A stretch of DNA of 64,000 nucleotides, from the NCBI GenBank assembly GCA_947561585.1, contig CANNZV010001612.1, positions 1 to 64,000 of the forward strand. Reading direction: 5' to 3'. Both the position numbers and the translations under genes were made by a program. Under the pieces are notes generated by a model, which made no database searches, was not told where the DNA came from, and saw only the letters and a program-made list of their open reading frames with translations. Positions 26,507-37,992 of this stretch are shown in pieces. Within the stretch, counting starts at the first letter, position 1, and each line of letters starts with the position of its first letter. The DNA is from Caprella mutica. Its lineage: Eukaryota > Arthropoda > Malacostraca > Amphipoda > Caprellidae.

Positions 26507-28122
26507 TACTAGAGTGTATAATTACTTACGTAGTTATGATACGTAAATAAGGCTTTAGAATGAACTTGCTGTAATATGTATCAATATTTTAACCATTAAG
26601 ATTTGCTCCAAGACTCAATGCATAACTTTTTCACGCGTAAAACAGACGACGGACATCACGCGTGGGACATACGTGGGAATATCGGTACAAAATAGCACTC
26701 AAAAAACACGTATAAATTTTTATATAGATTGATTCTATACGAACAATGAATACATATTGTGGTAACTTAAAATTTATATGAAGCCTAAAAACAAAAAGAA
26801 ATGGCAGATAATTATTGCTCATGACAATATAATATTGTTAATAGTAAAAAATTTATCAACAAAAATATAATATTATTGTAGCAAAATTATTATTCATAAA
26901 AACAAAGGTATTTTATAAAACAACAATGTTATATTTTAACTAAATTTTTCAGTTACTACTACAAAAACATTTTGTTATAAATAAAAAAAAACATTTAACA
27001 ATATTATATTGTTATCATAGCAATATTTAAGTTAATATGAACAAAACTTTTTTAGTAACCTTAACAATATTCCATAACAAAAATTGTACTGTTAACTTAA
27101 AAAAATATTTTGTTGTTGTGATGAAATCTTTGAACAATATATAACAAAATTTTCCCATTACCATAACCAAATGTTATCGACAAAATACGTTTTGTAAATT
27201 TAACAAAACCGTTCTCTGCGTGTACCATATCTAGGCTACCACTCTGTCAAATTAAAACAAGATCTTTCCATTCTTTTTACTAAATATTTTAATGATGTAA
27301 CTTTTAGATTTGTTTTTACCAATTCATTCACATTAGGCTCTTTTTTTAATTACAAAGATAAACTTCCTCTCGGCATGCTCTCGTCAATCGTTTATTCCTT
27401 TAGTTGCGTGCAGTGCACGTCAGAGTACGTTGGCATGACGTCGCGGCCACTCTACATGAGGATTGCAGAGCATGCTGGGAGGAGTTTTCGAACTAATAGA
27501 CCAATTTGCAATCCACCTCATTCATCAATTAGAATTCACACGGAGAGTACTTGCGACTCTCCAATCAAATTAGATCATTTTAAAATTTTAGGTAGTGCAA
27601 ACAATTTTAATGAGTTGAGAATTTTAGAATCACTTCACATTTTTAAACGCCAACCAATTTTAAACAATATCCTTTAACTTTTAATTAATTTTTAGTTTGG
27701 TTTTTTAATGTTCAATAAATATTAGTGTATGTTTTTTATTTTTTATGTTCCATTACAGATTTTATATTAGTTGATAATGATAGCTAGACTATCGAAACGT
27801 CCTGTTTTTTAAAGAAATGTACATTCCAGTACTGGTGTTCCTTTTTATCCTTATGTTAAATTTTTTTTATAACTTTTTATACATTTTTGTGAATGTTATA
27901 ACAATTTTATTCATGGGTGGTGAATGGGTGGTGAAAATATGGTCGGAGGACGGACAATGAAGTAAGTTCAAACATCTAAAATATCTTTATTTAACAACAA
28001 CCCCATTAATATATTTCCAGATTTTTAAATCTTTTAAATAAGTATTCCTCTTATAACATAGGTATTGACAATTTGGAGAAAGTTAATTAAATACAAAAAG
28101 AAAGTCACAAACTAAAATTTTA

Positions 28123-28305
28123 ACAAGGGTCATTCAGGTCGCAAGAAACAGTAAACTTCTCGAAACAGTTTTTACACGCCATAGAATTTCGCCAACTGCA
28201 TGGTTCTTGCAAAGACATGATCGTTTTGTGGAAGACATAGTCATTAGTGATGAAGCTGGAATTTACATGAACGAAGAAGTACATAATCATAAAATTCGGC
28301 AATAG
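28123..28305 (+). pseudogene. DDE transposase remnant, right arm
   Basis: Same fragment as 22355-22537 with one difference (GIYMNEE for GIFMNEE) and the same terminating stop after KIRQ. Its presence in both arms at the same distance from the endonuclease shows that the arms share genomic flank, not just the retroelement. Confidence 0.6.
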
Positions 28306-28350
28306 GCTCCTTAGAATAGCATTCTTGATTTTTATTTTGACTGACTTTAT

Positions 28351-28589
28351 CACTATGGAAATTAGAATAATCGCTCTGACTTTCATTCTATATAGGGTTG
28401 TCATTGTCATTCTAGTTTGGTATTTCGATTGATTGAAGATTTCAAGATGTTTAATTCATTATCTCTGATAACAGAAACATTTGGATTTTCTAAATGTTTG
28501 CTGAATAAAATGGAGTCTGATCGACCCTGGTTAAAATTTATATTCGTATTCTAAAAAGAGTGGGCTTCCATGACCCAAATTTTTGTGAG
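28351..28589. other. Intergenic, no feature seen
   Basis: Unique-looking AT-rich sequence outside the right arm. Confidence 0.4.
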
Positions 28590-29340
28590 GGTACGAGCAC
28601 TAGAACCTCCCCGAGGAGAGCCCAAAGGGATCATGATTTTTTTTAATTACAAAAGGAATGCTAGGCAGTGTACTTTTATGTCTCATTTTTCTTGAGGGTT
28701 AGAGGCACTTCAACCCACCCGTTGCAGGACCCAAAGGTGGCAAGGGAGATTTTGTGATTTTGGGTATTAATTACGTATCTACATTTTGGTCAAATATATA
28801 TGTTTTGGGCTCTCATGTAAAATGTGTAATATCCAACTAAAAAAGACGAGAAGTCAATGAATTTTCCTGCTACGAGAAAACCAAAGACAGTTTTATTTAG
28901 AATCCTTGGAACATTTCAAACAAATCTATTGAGGGCTTTTTCAATTTTCACAATACTTTTTTTTATCACAGTTCAAAATCGAAAATTTAGGTGTTTTTTT
29001 GAACATTTTAGTTAGTCATCAAAAATGGTTATAAAAAAATGGGAAGGAAAATTAAAAAAGCTCTCTATAGATTTGTTCGAAATGTTTCAAGGATTCTAAA
29101 ACTATCTTAGTTTTTTTTCTCTATCATATACACTCAAACACTTCTCGTCATTTGAAATGTATTCAACAATTTTATAAAAAAATGAATAAATAACTTCTTT
29201 TGAAAACCAAGCCAAAAATTACATGAATAAAATGTGAATTGTTTGCGAAGTTACATTAACCTTACAAATTTCAGAACAATCGGTCAACAAATGAAAACGT
29301 TTTTTGAAAAGTGGGTTGACCCCCTCAATCACATTTAATC
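28590..29340. repeat. Dispersed repeat containing a foldback core
   Basis: It starts with gtgagggtacgagcacta and ends with agaacaatcggtcaacaaat and gggttgaccccctc. The core, about 28839-29151, is an imperfect palindrome: gacgagaagt ... aatccttggaacatttc in one arm and gaaatgtttcaaggatt ... cacttctcgtc in the other. It is related to 20880-21345 and, in part, to 49420-49740. Confidence 0.65.
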
Positions 29341-29705
29341 AGAATATCAATATTTATATAGAGGAATAGTTATTTGAATGATTTAAAAACCTGTTAATAA
29401 ATCTGTTTTATTGTCTAATAAGGATATTTTTGATGTTTGAACTTAATTCATAGTCCCTCTTCTAGCCATTTGCGCAAAGTGATTTTCACCACCTATCAAA
29501 AAAACCGTTATAACATTCACAAAAATGAATAGAACTATTATATGCAAATTCAACTGTGGATGTGGAAAGATTCAAAAACAACAAAAAAAAAAAAGATACC
29601 AGATACAAACAGGTACCTTCAATAGTTATTGAAATATACTAACTTAAATTTGGGTTCTGTTATTTTTGGGGCACCCTGTACTTTGAAATTTGACACGTTA
29701 AGATA

Positions 29706-30495
29706 CAGGCAGGCCTCGCTTTAAGTACAACTCACTTTAGTAAAAGTGGTACTTATTTCGAGTCATGTTTCGAAATAAGAACCGTTCGTTGACGTAGAAA
29801 ACGGAGACAATTTTTTGAGATTATTTCACGGTAACTAAAAAAACATCAAAATTATAATCCAGATGAGGTTATTAGAAGAAATTGGTTCAGAGATTCAACA
29901 TGTCCTATTTTAGTGTTAGTTCCGTGTTATTGCACGGTTCCATATTTTCGAACAAGTGAAAATCTTTATATGATAATCATTGTTTAACTTTTATTTCAAT
30001 TGGTATCCATGATACCAATTTGAATAGAAGTTATATAATAATTATAATATTTTCTTTTCTGACGTGTCCGAAATTGTAGAACCAACCAATAACTTGGAAC
30101 TTAGTATCCTACTACCAAAAACATTTCATAGAGCATAAAATTGATGTTTGGTAAATGTAGCACAATAATTATAGAAATCTAAGTATCTATTAATTACCCA
30201 CCTACACTGAGTGAGAGTTAAGCTATGGATGGATTTTAAAACATTTAATAAATGCTCGACTTTAAACTTTTCCATCACAGTCACAAACAATGAAAGACTG
30301 TATATTATTATTAATGTGATTATATACCTAGAACTCTAATAACTCTAAAACAAATTTTCTTTCTATAACTCATAGAAAATGAGACATATAATCGAGGAGT
30401 GACAATTTTAAATTTCTTGTTACTTTTATTCGCTTTAGTTACCATTTGGTAACTAAATTGAGTCGTGATTTGGTAACTAAAGCGGGGGATGCCTG
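29706..30495. mobile_element. Tigger/pogo-like nonautonomous element (790 bp)
   Basis: It is flanked by TA (29704-29705 and 30496-30497). Ends are caggcaggcctcgctttaag and, inverted, caggcatcccccgctttagt. TA target, caggca start and ccycgcttta are the hallmarks of Tigger/pogo-type Tc1-mariner ends. There is no transposase frame inside. A second gctttagttaccatttggta motif near the right end suggests internal repeats. Confidence 0.85.
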
Positions 30496-30497
30496 TA

Positions 30498-31858
30498 CTA
30501 CAAATTCAATTATATATGATATTGAAAGAATAATGTATTTACAACACGTAGTTTATAATTTATGCTTATAATATTTTTATATATAAATGGTGAATACTCC
30601 GGTAGAAACATAAATCAACTGTTCGGTGGCGAGTTGTCTCAATTAAAATAATGAGTTAAAAATATATTATGTATTTTCTTCTCATGTGATGGAAGATTAG
30701 GAACCATCCGATAAGTCGAAACTGATCATATTGGTTATAGATTGGTCCACATACAAGCAACACTTGGACACTTTATATACGTTACCGATAGTAACAATTG
30801 TCGCAACCACTATCCAATAGGCCTAACGGAAACAAAGTCCCTCTTGGTCTATTAAATCTAACCGGCAGTGCTTAGTCTGAATTCAATAAACAAACTTCTT
30901 TTGCTATACTTAAAATCTCCTTCTAATTAAGACTATCGTTATGATTTGTTTTAACACATTCTTTATTTAAATACCTATAACTAAATACTTTCCACGTTGC
31001 TTTGTTCTTACCGGTCTCTGGTTCGAACCGCATGCAGTTGGCTTCGAACCGCATGCAGTTGGCTAGGCTCATTCATTTGTGTTCGTGCTTACGTGTTGGA
31101 AGGTTACCACTCAGAACTCTAGGTAAGAATATCTGAAGTTATATTGTGTTAAATAACTAAAAGGAATTGGAATAGTTTGTCATCAATGTAAACATAATTT
31201 AGAAGGTAAAAATGAACTGCTGTATATTAACGAAAATCCCAATTTGTAATAGTTACAGCATTTACAATTCGTATGCTAGGCCTAACAATCAGCTGTGGCT
31301 ATTTCTAATTGTGTTCACTGGTCTATGGTGGTTTACAAATGTAGAACTGAAGTATATTAATTAACTGAATTTCTAGGATATTGAAGATTTGATGACGTAT
31401 TAAAGATTACATTATTATAAACACAATAATAAGTTAATAATGGTATTGTACATGTAGCTATAGAAGAGTCACAAAAAAAGTAGGTATGGTACCAATATGC
31501 AGCTTGTTAGGAAAGTAGGTAGGTAGACAGCTAGACAGATCTTTGTTATGAACAGATTATAAAAAATAGTTAACAATGAGAAGTGAGATACCAGCCCGAG
31601 TCCTGAGATTACTGTTCCTTCTTTTTAATAGTTAGTAGGTTCATCCACAGACCATCGAACTCTGACGTCTATTAGCTAGGACAGTTATTCTCTGTTTTCA
31701 ATTACCGTTGATTATATTCTATTTTCATTTAACAGAGAAGTAAATTATTTTATATATCAGGTCCTGAAGGACTATATTTAGGTAGTCGAAGTTGAAGTTC
31801 GAACCGTAGAAATGTTTTCTATTTAAAAAATATTTCTAAAAACAATAACCATTAATAA
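30498..31858. other. Intergenic, short tandem duplication only
   Basis: No exon or transposon end found. Two copies of a 22-23-bp unit (ttcgaaccgcatgcagttgg) abut at about 31021-31065. Confidence 0.45.
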
Positions 31859-32084
31859 AAAATATCCTTTAATTCTGTTTATATGTAATAATTATGCAAT
31901 GGCGTTCAGACTCCAGATGTCATCATGTCACTATACTTTATTTTTCGAAAGCACCATATTTTTCTCACCAAAAGTAATCGTGGTGTCTTCACATTTTCAA
32001 CAGACCACCAAACTCAGTTTTCACATACCTTAGATACCTAGTACAGTCATTTTACCGTCATCCTCTTACATTCTGTCGACCAAA

Positions 32085-32430
32085 ACTTCTATGTTATTCG
32101 TACGGAGATATTTTACTCTGTGTTATTCGTGCGGAAAAACAAACTTCAATGTAATACGTACGGAGAGATCTTACTCTATGTTATTCGTGCGGAAAGCCAT
32201 ACTTCAATGTTATACGTACGGAGATATCTTACTCTAGGTTATTCGTGCGGAAAACCATACTTCAGTGTTCTACGTACGGAGAGATCTTACTCTATGTTAT
32301 TCGTGTGGAAAAACCTACTTCAATGTCATACGTACGGAGAGATCTTACTCTATGTTATTCGTGTAGAAAAACTTACTTCATTGTTATACGTACGGAGATA
32401 TCTTACTCGGTTATTCGTACTGTGGGACCC
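32085..32430. repeat. Minisatellite, about 58-bp dimeric unit (copy B)
   Basis: Six diverged copies of the array at 12949-13345, with half-units like atgttatacgtacggagaga and tgttattcgtgcggaaaa. Plus-strand reading frames through it are repeat artefacts. Confidence 0.9.
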
Positions 32431-33008
32431 TATAGTTCGTAGTTGACTGAGAAATAACCTGTTTTTAAATATTTTTCACATATGTTTTTTTTTAGAAGAT
32501 GTAAGCTACAAATTGGAAACAAATTTTTGGTATTTCTAAGGTATTAGCGCACTTAATTAACAAAATAATATCTAAAAATTTATAACGCTACGTTTTCACA
32601 CAATGTAACCTATTCGGCTTGATTGAAATAAGTTTTTAGATTTACTTATTTTCTTTTACTTTTCGATATGTATCTGACCAAATATTTATATTGTAAATTC
32701 TAAGTTATTTGATAATGCAGGATTCAATAAAACTACATTAGATATTGAGGAGAATTGTACATAAGATATTTAGGAGAATTGTCCTGAACTCTGCCAACTG
32801 TTCGGACACACTTTACAAACTGGGTGTCTGATTTTAGGTGCACTGCTGGTTGTTCAGTTTTAATTGTGAACCATCACACATTAAATGTAGGTAATTAATA
32901 ATATAATTTAAATTATTCTTAGAAGAACTTTATTTCTCGATTACTTAGTTTAAATTTCACGTTGGGAACTGATGTTACATCAAACCTACCCTATTTCCTT
33001 AGGTGTAT

Positions 33009-33852
33009 AACATAAATTTGACTAGATTACGTGCACTCGTTAGAGCGCATACCTTCGCCGCCACTTTGACCTGTCCTCTCCCAAAATCTAATAAAATTGT
33101 GACTGAATAATGTCTAACCGTTCCACCAAGTTTCATGCAATATGGTTCAATACTTTTTGAGTTATAAATGACCTTGGCCTTTGACCAGATCGCTCCCAAA
33201 ATTCTACCAGATAGTTCCTGGACATTGTCCAATCGTCTTATCAGATTTCAGACTATTTGGTTAAATACTTATTGAGTTATAAATGGTCTTGACCTTGATC
33301 TTTGACCTGATCACTTCCAAAATCTATAAAAAAGGTTCCTGTATATTGACCAATCGTCCCACCAAGTTTCATGCAATATGGTTCAATACTTTTTGAGTGA
33401 TGAATGACCATGACCTTTGACCGGGTCGGTCCCAAAATTCTACCAGCAGGTTATTGGACATTGACCAATCTATATTAGAGGTTATTTAAACTCAGCGTTG
33501 AAGGTTTTTTTCAGTTTTCAAGCTTTCGAATAGAAAGATTTCTATTCTTTATCAGGAGGAGGGTGGTAAACCTGGGTCCAGGTTTACCACCTTTCTCCTG
33601 ATGATGAATAGAAATCTTTCTATTCGAAAGCTTGAAAACTGAAAAAAACTTTCAATGCAGAGTTTAAATAACCTCTAATATAATGGATTTCCCGTTGAGT
33701 ATGAATCTTTTCAATCAAATTTACCAATCTTTTCACCAAATTTCAGGCAATTTGGTTGAATGCTTTTTCATTTAGGCAAATTAGAAGATGATAAATAAAT
33801 AAATAAATAAATAAATGCCGTCTAAAATATAACTTTTCCGCATTCTGCGAAG
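33009..33852. mobile_element. Dispersed repeat with ataccttcgc ends, inserted in copy B
   Basis: Copy A is uninterrupted here (aggtgtataataataactgg near 13935). The insert has inverted ends cataccttcgc and gcgaaggtaat. Its interior has repeated phrases gaccttgacctttgacc, ccaccaagtttcatgcaat and ggttcaatactttttgagt. A related copy is at 55847-56419. No coding capacity. Confidence 0.78.
33471..33682. mobile_element. Palindromic MITE (212 bp) nested in the repeat
   Basis: It begins tatattagaggttatttaaa and ends with its inverse. Near-perfect arms include cagttttcaagctttcgaat and aaacctgg/ccaggttt at the centre. As RNA it would form a hairpin of roughly 100 bp. TA-type ends; the exact target duplication is ambiguous. 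Confidence 0.85.
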
Positions 33853-34242
33853 GTAATAATGACTGGTAATACAATATAACATAGCCTTGTTTTCCAAAGT
33901 TACATAGACTCAGTAAATTTCTGAACAATCGGTCACAAATAAAAATGTTTCTGAAATGTTAATTGGCCCCCTAAATCTCTCTGGAATGTTTTCGGATTTG
34001 TAAGATTGGAAGTAATCCATTTCAATAGTTCTATGAATTATCTTTGAATATCTATATGAAATATTAAGAAATACAGATAAATAATGATATGGAATGAACA
34101 TTCGTATTACAATGCAATGTTACATAGGCAGGATGATATTCTATGTGTAGCAGATTTTTTAGTTCCTGAGCTCTGTTTAATTTCTAAGCATTTATTTGAG
34201 ATTCTTCAATACGAATATTAAAATTCTTCTTCTCTATTTCAG

Positions 34243-37069
34243 TCTTGAAAATCAGTCAGAAGAAAACCAGCTTATCTTCAGAATGTCACTGCCTGTATAT
34301 AGAGAAGCTAACATGTTATACGACCACAGTTACCTAGTTGAGAGATTCAAGGAGAAGCCTTTCTTTCTGGGTGTTTATGGAATCACAGGACAACCGAATG
34401 AAGGAAGCTCTTGGACCTTAAGTTCCAACCCGGCTTTGTGTGCCCATTCTGTGTGCGAGAACAGTACCCTGGAAGATATAATGGTATACTTCATGCATGT
34501 CGTGGAGTACAATTATCTTGACAAACCTGTCTCTCTACAAAATATTGACTTAATACACGTTGTTATATCGGAAATTCTCGACCGAATTGCTTCAGTAATT
34601 GCTTCTGAAAATTTGATCAAAGTGGATACTATGATGGCCGGTTATAATTTGTTAACTTACATTGCATATATAATTCTTCGATCTCATACTTTAATATTTT
34701 GTATGAATTCTTTAGAAAAACTTCAACAAAATTCCATGGCCTGTACTAAACTGCATTCAAAGTTGTGCAGAGATTTCCCACGAAGACGTGCAGCCCCTAA
34801 TTCTCCAGTAGATGCAGTTATTGCAAGTTGCTCATACTTGAAACACGTTCTGATGGATGCTATAAGAATTAGCAAACACAAAGATTTGAAAAGCGCAAGT
34901 ACTGAAATCGTAACAGATTCAAGAGAAATAAGCTATAACCATATTCTATCTGGAAATGTTGTTGATCCTTTCTTCAAGGTACCGTTACAGAGGGTGTATA
35001 TCAATGAGGATAAAATAAACATTTTTAAATATAATAATTATATTTTTAATCACTCAACTGAATTACAAAGTGAAATTTCAGATGAATCAACAGATATGAT
35101 AACTTTCAAATGTAGCGATGATAATTCTATTATTAGTAGCTATACCTTGGACAACCATAAGGAGTTAAAAAAATTATGTGGCAAGTCAAATTATAATTTA
35201 ACTGAAAATATAAAGAGATTCAGCAATATCACAAATGATTTCTCTAAACATTATTGGAAGCGAAGATCAAGAAGAAGTGTAGAAGATGAGTGTATTTTGT
35301 TTAAACCAGAAGAGACTAAGTTCATTTTTGATTTCACGATTCTAGTAGTAAAATATTTGAAAAGAATTCCAAAAGAGCATGACAAGTTGCTTCGAGAAAA
35401 TTTGATACAATTTGGAAGTATCTTGAACTCTGTTCGATATCTAGAAATTCACGAAGCAATCAATCTTTCAACCTCTGTCATCCTGTGTACTACAATAGAT
35501 GAACTGTCAACGGATTCGCATCCATCGTACTCAATTTTCAATAAAGAATTCCCTATCAAGATATTGATGGTTGCAACAAGAATTACCTACTTTATAGGCT
35601 CAGTTAGAAACGTAAGTTATATTTTTTTAATACCACGTCATGAGTTTCCCGAATTTTCAGTACATAGCGTGAAACTCATTGGAAATGTACATCAAATTCC
35701 CAAAACAAGAGCATGCAAATGGAGGGATGTTCTTGGGAGTAGCACGACTGTTGACAACTGTTCTCAGTTCTACAATCGAGACGTATGTCCAGTTTGCAAA
35801 GGCGAACAGAAGAAAGATGATTCCTGTTTTCTGATCTGCAAACACACCCTTTGTACTTACTGCACCGAACATATCATCATCAATAAAAAGATGTAAGTTA
35901 ATCGACTCTATAGCTAGCAAGATATTTCTTTTTCTGTATATCTAAAAAAATATTCAAATGTCTCGTGTCATCGTATGGTAGCTATTAACTTAACATATTC
36001 TGTGTTAAGATTTTGCACCGAAATTAGTTAGGCTAAGTTGGATTATGAATTGTATTCAATTTACTTTTACCCCATTTTTTAGTACTGTGTTTCAGTGTAT
36101 AGTGAATGGAGAAGAAAGTTGGAGTCATTTATTGGACTTTTTTTTTCAGGTTCATCAATTTTAACACTTCTTGCAGTTTTAGAGGATTGCGCTATCACCT
36201 CTTCCTTTACTATCGCCTCTTCATTTTCCTCATCCATTCTTGAGTGCACATTTTTCCGTTGCATTATTCTCTTTGATTCTGAAACAGAAATTAAACTACT
36301 AAAAAATAAATAAATCGGTTAATAATTCATTGTTTTCCAGACCTACCTGCCCAGTTTGCCGCCATCCCATTCTCGAATACATATCGAGTAAGAAATTAGC
36401 GTACATCTGCCAAGCTCTCCAGTAAGTAACAATTCGATATGAACATCAAAAAGCATAACCCATAAAACTTTTTCATGCTTCTATCATTATTTTATTATTA
36501 ATTTATAGTATCAGTCTCAGAAAGGAATAATTTCGATAACATATATCTCATTTGCAAGAAAAACGTCATAAACACAAAAACATGCATTTTTCACTTATGT
36601 ATGTAGACATATATCTTTAAATACTGATTATTTTGCTAAAAATACTACATCTCCGCATTGGATCTTTCAAATAGCTGACGGTTAACACGTCGCACACATT
36701 CAGTTGCAATAATAGGTAGTTCCAACTATTATAAACGAGTTGTCCGAACCATCCCTCTGTCCAAATGCTCCCGGTTCTCCCCTACCTACCAAAATGCTTC
36801 TGAATAATACCGTTTTTGGAGCTGTGACGTAATTCTTTTAAATGAGCTACATTAGATATTTTTATAATACTCTAAAAACTAGCTTCCATTATTCATGAGC
36901 ACTAAACAATTAAATATGTTATATATCAAACACCTTTTCTTGCAGAGGGAAAAAGGTTGAAACTCTCCCAGATGCCCCGCCCCTTTCCTCGTATAAACTA
37001 GGTACCGCGGCCCTTGGAACTGTATTTTTGGGGGTATATTTGACAAATCGTCTGAAGTATGGTTTTTAA
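34243..37069 (+). CDS. Tail-anchored-like RING-finger protein (probable E3 ubiquitin ligase), copy B
   Basis: Coding exons are 34243-35892, 36341-36421 and 36946-37069, with gtaagt donors and pyrimidine-rich acceptors; phases agree. The protein is about 617 residues, plus any upstream exon: 34243 follows a splice acceptor, so the true start is either upstream or MSLPVYREANML. The first ~510 residues match no family I recognise. Near the end CPVCKGEQKKDDSCFLICKH, TLCTYC and PTCPVC form a C3HC4 RING split by the first intron. The last exon has a single hydrophobic stretch (LGTAALGTVFLGVYL) and ends RLKYGF, suggesting a C-terminal membrane anchor. RING proteins usually recruit E2 enzymes for ubiquitin transfer; the substrate is unknown. 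A 75-bp in-frame GT-AG segment (34641-34715) and a gtaagt at 35612 may be introns; the second would break the frame with the acceptors I see, so I read through it. Confidence 0.8.
36079..36290 (-). other. Possible antisense coding exon in RING gene intron
   Basis: On the minus strand, after an acceptor-like ttctgtttcag, an open stretch contains KNVHSRMDEENEEAIVKEEV and AQSSKTARSVKIDEPEKK before a stop. The composition is protein-like (acidic and lysine-rich). Related but broken versions are at 18366-18570 and 14110-14605. It could equally be ordinary intron DNA with chance coding bias; no partner exon was identified. Confidence 0.3.
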
Positions 37070-37145
37070 AGCACTATTTATCCTAATATTACAAATTGAA
37101 TTATATTTTTCCTCAATATACAAACATTCATAATTACAGCATATA

Positions 37146-37992
37146 CCTTTTACCGTTCTAGTTGATCCAAGTGAATTTCAATTTGATCCTTGTGAAGTTG
37201 AATTGGCTCCAAGAAAATATTTTGATAGTAAAAAAAAAAATACATATAAAAAATGTCAAAAAAAATTATAATTATAAGAAATATATATATAAACAAAAAA
37301 TGTCAAAAAAAATGTCAACAAATGTATATGTATTTTTTTTATGTAAAACAGATTTATTAAAGAAAAATTTGTGTAATTTATTACCATTACGATTTTTTTT
37401 ATGTAAATAAATTTTGTGTAAATAAACTTTTATGTAAAACAATTTCATGTAAATAAATTTCATGTTATAAATTTCATGTAAATAAATTTCATGTTATAAA
37501 TTTCATGTAAATAAATTTCATGTACATAAATTTGAAGTTAAAATTATCAGCGTATACTGATTGGTTGCAAGAAAACTATCACGCTTCAACATTTAACTTA
37601 TACATATATAAAAAAGAATCGACATACATGTTTTTTGGCATAAATTTTTTTGACAAAAATTTATTTTACACAATTTTTTTCGATACAATTTTCTTTGATA
37701 CAAATTTTCTAGACACATTTATTTTACATAATCTTTTCAACATAATTTTTTTTAACAAAATATTTTTCACAGGAATGTTTTGCATATAAATTTTTTTCTT
37801 CATAATTTTTTTCTTTTACTATTGATACCCCATTAATGTTAACGGGGTAATACACTATACATTTTATTGCAACCAGTCAACAGACAAAAACACACTGTGT
37901 ATTAGTATACAGGGTGACTTTATAGTGTGAAATATCGGAATTATAAAGTATTTTCTTAGATCAAATTCACTTGGATATAGAACTGTAAAAGG
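37146..37992. mobile_element. 847-bp inverted-repeat element, TATA duplication
   Basis: TATA at 37142-37145 and 37993-37996; copy A retains the empty site aagtaatatagtttt. Ends are ccttttaccgttcta and, inverted, ccttttacagttcta, extended by tccaagtgaattt in both. The interior is low-complexity AT-rich DNA (aaatttcatgtaaat and tttgatacaattttc repeats). Small reading frames inside are not credible genes. Confidence 0.85.

Larger units (their letters stand above)
25283..27222. mobile_element. 1.94-kb nonautonomous inverted-repeat element with TAC duplication
   Basis: The interrupted site is known from the left arm (catccctaccatatc). TAC is duplicated at 25280-25282 and 27223-27225. The termini are inverted (gagaacggttttgtt on both ends). 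The interior consists of degenerate repeats rich in gttactgtaac and aacaaaa, a tRNA-like segment and a nested element of the same end type (26018-26506). No transposase is seen. Confidence 0.88.
24720..27677 (+). pseudogene. Penelope-like element, right (plus) copy, split by a 1.94-kb insertion
   Basis: The 5'-truncated reverse transcriptase starts with LEGLGMGLPLGPTFANIF and continues with CHHEQNWLADWPSNF and the catalytic box FYKRYIDDTFLLFKD (YIDD intact), then LSFLDCNIHR. A frame break occurs near 25167. The linker is interrupted at 25282 by a transposon, and resumes at 27226 with the GIY-YIG endonuclease to 27677, near-identical to the left copy. The two copies are head to head, 5' ends facing. 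Inactive as it stands because of truncation and insertion. Confidence 0.88.
24782..28350. repeat. Right arm of the large inverted duplication
   Basis: Reverse-complement partner of 22308-24547. Homology starts at tgtgccatcacgaacaaaa and ends at attttgactgacttta. The arm carries the uninterrupted site for the TTAA element of the left arm. Confidence 0.9.

Noticed and set aside
32120..32446. Plus-strand frame MLFVRKNKLQCNTYGEILL-type
   Set aside because: It is a translation of the 58-bp minisatellite; copy A does not conserve it.
35612..35660. 49-bp intron with gtaagt donor and ttttcag acceptor in the RING gene
   Set aside because: Removing it shifts the frame away from the RING, while reading through keeps it; left as exon but flagged.
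37162..37789. Small frames rich in Phe, Ile and Lys
   Set aside because: They lie in low-complexity interior of an inverted-repeat element with an empty site in the other duplication copy.
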